Positions 61,520-64,000 of a stretch of DNA of 64,000 nt are shown piece after piece. The translations under genes were made by a program, and so were the position numbers. Source of the stretch: Deinococcus sp. QL22 (lineage in GTDB: Bacteria > Deinococcota > Deinococci > Deinococcales > Deinococcaceae); the NCBI RefSeq assembly GCF_023370075.1, contig NZ_CP097149.1:868001-932000 (forward strand), written 5' to 3'. The first letter of the stretch is position 1; every line of letters begins with the position of its first letter. Under the pieces are notes generated by a model. It made no database searches, had not been told where the DNA came from, and saw nothing but the letters and a program-made list of their open reading frames with translations.

Positions 61520-62299
61520 TTACGCCCCAAGCCGCTGCCCCTCCATGGCGTTGAACACGGCGCCGCCGGGGTCTTGCAGCACCACGAGCCGGCCCCAAGG
61601 CGTGTCGGATGGCGGGAACAGGACTTGCCCGCCTGTGGCGACGGCGGCCTGTGCGGCGGCATCCGCGCTGTCGACGGCAAAGTAGACCACCCAGTGCGGG
61701 GGCATTTCTGGGGCAAAGTTGTCGTCGTCCATCTGCATCACGCCCGCCGTCCAGTCCTCTCCGTGATGCAGCGTGTGATACGGAATACTGGGGCTGGGCC
61801 GACTGGTGGCCCCCAAAAACCCGGTGTAGAACTGGCGTGCAAGTTCCAGATGACGGCTATTGGCCTGCGCCCAGCAGAGGCTGCCGTGTTCGCCCATCAG
61901 TTCCATGCCCGTGTGCGTGCCCTCCTGCCACAGCCCGAATACGGCCCCGGTGGGATCGGCGGCCACCGCCATCTGACCCTGATCGCCAATCTGCATCGGC
62001 TCTACCATGACCGTGCCGCCCAGATCGCGGATGCGCTGCAGATCGGCCTGTGCGTCGGCGCTGGCAAAGTACAGCGTCCATGCGCCTGCCCCGCCACCCA
62101 TGTCCGGCATCTGGGGGGCCAGGCCCGCCACCCGCTTTCCGTTCAGGGTGGCGGTGCGGTAGCCGCCGTATTCCTCTACGCCCTCGGAAATGTCCCAGCC
62201 GAAGACCAGCCGATAAAAGGGAAGATCGGCGTCCAGATTGGGCGAAGACAGATCGAGCCAAGTTGGGGTTCCGGCGGGGTGGTGGGTGTAGGTAGGCAT
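61520..62299 (-). CDS. VOC family (glyoxalase/bleomycin-resistance-type) protein with two domains
   Basis: A 259-residue protein of two tandem VOC modules (~8-120 and ~135-258). Each has the edge-strand patterns WLDLSSPNLDADLPFYRLVFGW and CWAQANSRHLELARQFYTGFLG and ends in a DPxGAVF motif (AADPTGAVFGLWQ and LQDPGGAVFNAM). This matches actinobacterial/Deinococcus small-molecule-binding VOC proteins (hydroxylase-like annotation common). Metal ligands are not all obvious, so it may bind rather than catalyse. Divergent from ruvB across a 205-base spacer. Confidence 0.88.
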   Translation of the reverse strand: MPTYTHHPAGTPTWLDLSSPNLDADLPFYRLVFGWDISEGVEEYGGYRTATLNGKRVAGLAPQMPDMGGGAGAWTLYFASADAQADLQRIRDLGGTVMVEPMQIGDQGQMAVAADPTGAVFGLWQEGTHTGMELMGEHGSLCWAQANSRHLELARQFYTGFLGATSRPSPSIPYHTLHHGEDWTAGVMQMDDDNFAPEMPPHWVVYFAVDSADAAAQAAVATGGQVLFPPSDTPWGRLVVLQDPGGAVFNAMEGQRLGA

Positions 62300-62361
62300 C
62301 GGGGGGCAACCTCTCTGTGGAGCGTGAGGGCGGGACATTGGGGCGAATTGTGACCAAGATC

Positions 62362-62389
62362 TTGAAGCAAACCGAGTATAAGTTACACT
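62362..62389 (+). promoter_or_regulatory. Distal ruvB promoter candidate (TTGAAG-16-TACACT)
   Basis: A -35-like TTGAAG (62362-62367) and -10 TACACT (62384-62389) are separated by 16 bases. The predicted start of transcription (~62396) falls inside the RDRM-like site that follows, about 110 bases before the ruvB ATG. Confidence 0.55.
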
Positions 62390-62394
62390 TTGTA

Positions 62395-62411
62395 TTATGT
62401 CGAGAACTGAA
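62395..62411 (+). promoter_or_regulatory. RDRM-like site (DdrO-type operator) upstream of ruvB
   Basis: TTATGTCGAGAACTGAA matches the Deinococcus radiation/desiccation response motif consensus TTATGTCATTGACATAA at 11 of 17 positions: the first half-site perfectly, the second at four of seven. It overlaps the predicted transcription start of the distal promoter, where the DdrO repressor is known to act. ruvB is a predicted member of the RDR regulon in Deinococcus radiodurans. Confidence 0.55.
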
Positions 62412-62491
62412 TCAGCTCACCGTTTTGTCTCATGGCAAACTTGAGGCGAAGACTGAGAGACAGACTCCCGTTGCCAATTTCGGAAATAGCG

Positions 62492-62497
62492 TAATAT
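62492..62497 (+). promoter_or_regulatory. Proximal -10 box (TAATAT) of ruvB
   Basis: TAATAT ends seven bases before the ATG at 62505, with TTGCCA 15 bases upstream. This leaderless layout rules out the in-frame ATG at 62496 as the start for this transcript. Confidence 0.5.
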
Positions 62498-62504
62498 GGT
62501 GGGC

Positions 62505-63503
<999 letters not shown>

Positions 63504-63516
63504 GAAAGCAGAGACT

Positions 63517-63558
63517 GGAAGGTGGATCGTCGTTTCTCTTGCCCACGATCCACCTTCC
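63517..63558. repeat. Inverted repeat after ruvB carrying the GATCGT/ACGATC word
   Basis: GGAAGGTGGATCGT (63517-63530) and its exact complement (63545-63558) are separated by 14 bases. It may terminate ruvB, but no T-tract follows. The arms share GGTGGATCGT with spacers near 15.6, 17.3, 22.8 and 27.3 kb. Confidence 0.65.
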
Positions 63559-63568
63559 ACGTTCCATT

Positions 63569-63574
63569 TACACT
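63569..63574 (+). promoter_or_regulatory. -10 box (TACACT) for a leaderless transcript
   Basis: TACACT ends seven bases before the ATG of the ArsC/Spx-like gene, just after the ruvB hairpin. Confidence 0.55.
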
Positions 63575-63581
63575 TCTTGCC

Positions 63582-63950
63582 ATGAGCGCCGCCCCCTCCG
63601 CCCCCCAAGTCCAGATGTTCGGCACCAAAAAGAACGCCGCCACCCGCGCCGCCGAGCGCTTTTTTAAGGAGCGGCGGGTCAAGATTCATTTTGTAGACCT
63701 GAGCGTGAAGCCGATTGCCAAGGGCGAACTGGCCCGCTTTGTGCAGAAATTTGGCCTGAATGCTCTGCTTGACATGGAAGGCAAAGCCTACGAGCGCTCC
63801 AATCTGGCCTACCTGCGAACCACCGAGGAAGGCATCATCACGCGGATCATAGAGACGCCGGAACTGCTGAAGCTCCCGCTGGTACGCGGCGGCAAGGTTT
63901 TGACGTTGGGCGAGGACGCGGAGGGTTGGGGGCGGATGCTGGAGGGGTGA
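63582..63950 (+). CDS. ArsC/Spx-fold protein lacking the active-site cysteine
   Basis: A 122-residue thioredoxin-like protein of the ArsC/Spx/YffB type: QMFGTKKNAATRAAERFFKERRVKIHFVDL then PIAKGELARFVQKFG...PELLKLPLVRGGKVLTLGEDAEGWGRML. The position of the catalytic Cys (or CxxC) reads KKNAAT, and no cysteine is present anywhere. It is therefore not a redox arsenate reductase; a binding or regulatory role as in some Spx-like proteins is possible. The length and fold are normal. Confidence 0.85.
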   Translation: MSAAPSAPQVQMFGTKKNAATRAAERFFKERRVKIHFVDLSVKPIAKGELARFVQKFGLNALLDMEGKAYERSNLAYLRTTEEGIITRIIETPELLKLPLVRGGKVLTLGEDAEGWGRMLEG

Positions 63951-63954
63951 GGCC

Positions 63955-64000
63955 GTGAATCCACATTTTCTGGCAGTCAGTTGCCTTCTCTGCGGTGGTC
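63955..64000 (+). CDS. Possible exported protein, 3' partial (start only)
   Basis: GTG at 63955 opens a frame reading MNPHFLAVSCLLCGG to the window edge, signal-peptide-like. GGAGGGG lies about 8-12 bases upstream, within the end of the previous gene, and the gap from its stop is four bases. Too short to classify. Confidence 0.35.
   Translation, partial: MNPHFLAVSCLLCGG

Overview
This 64 kb window is ordinary chromosome from a Deinococcus-type bacterium (Deinococcus-Thermus). The evidence is GC-rich coding sequence with strong third-position GC, a Thermus-like caa3 oxidase (subunit II fused to cytochrome c, subunit I fused to subunit III), a TrmN-like THUMP methyltransferase, a Tat-exported desiccation-type ferritin-like protein, and a site resembling the Deinococcus radiation/desiccation response motif upstream of ruvB. 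Many start codons sit 5 to 9 bases after a TANNNT box, as in leaderless mRNAs, which are common in this genus. I see no rRNA, tRNA, CRISPR array, prophage or insertion sequence. The species cannot be read from the window.

Layout. 1-6.7 kb: 3' end of a glycogen-debranching-type glucosidase, small unknown genes, an ABC-2 exporter pair, an aldo/keto reductase and a YdeI-like protein. 6.8-12 kb: a frameshifted SDR gene, then a compact minus-strand operon of four overlapping genes (NAD-dependent epimerase, MBL hydrolase, PaaK/F390-type adenylating enzyme, ketosynthase III) whose enzyme set resembles OleABCD-type long-chain condensation pathways. This is the best candidate for an undescribed pathway here. 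12-25 kb: an Fe-S protein, thymidine phosphorylase, two enoyl-CoA hydratases, an acyl-CoA synthetase, a sugar-type oxidoreductase, an RNA methyltransferase, a NADAR protein, RuvX and a Ppx/GppA protein. 25-32.8 kb: ftsH, a TPR protein, a Vgb-like lipoprotein, the ferritin-like protein and malate dehydrogenase. 32.9-35.6 kb: competence genes, with an intact comEA followed by a comEC broken by about five frame changes. 35.7-48.4 kb: a zinc-ribbon protein, a sugar kinase-mltG operon, a Kef-type antiporter carrying a C-terminal UBP zinc finger, gatB, two repetitive beta proteins, a MoxR-like ATPase and panB.

48.5-61.4 kb is largely respiratory: a DUF420/CtaM-like membrane protein, ctaA-ctaB, the caa3 structural genes, and a SCO1-type copper chaperone for CuA assembly. 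Inserted in it (49.1-53.1 kb) is an AT-richer tandem pair of membrane GGDEF-EAL genes. The first is interrupted by one in-frame TAA; both have degenerate GGDEF motifs and intact EAL motifs, so they are probably c-di-GMP phosphodiesterases. 59.3-60.7 kb is a divergent MBL hydrolase/TetR pair with a palindromic operator candidate. The end holds a VOC protein, ruvB, an ArsC/Spx-fold protein without its cysteine, and the start of another gene.

The broken genes (SDR, comEC, GGDEF-EAL) matter for interpretation. Three of the comEC shifts look like one-base losses in runs of four G or C, so assembly errors must be separated from real gene decay. Two copies of an inverted-repeat element about 120 bp long (near 3.0 and 48.4 kb) are the clearest dispersed repeat.
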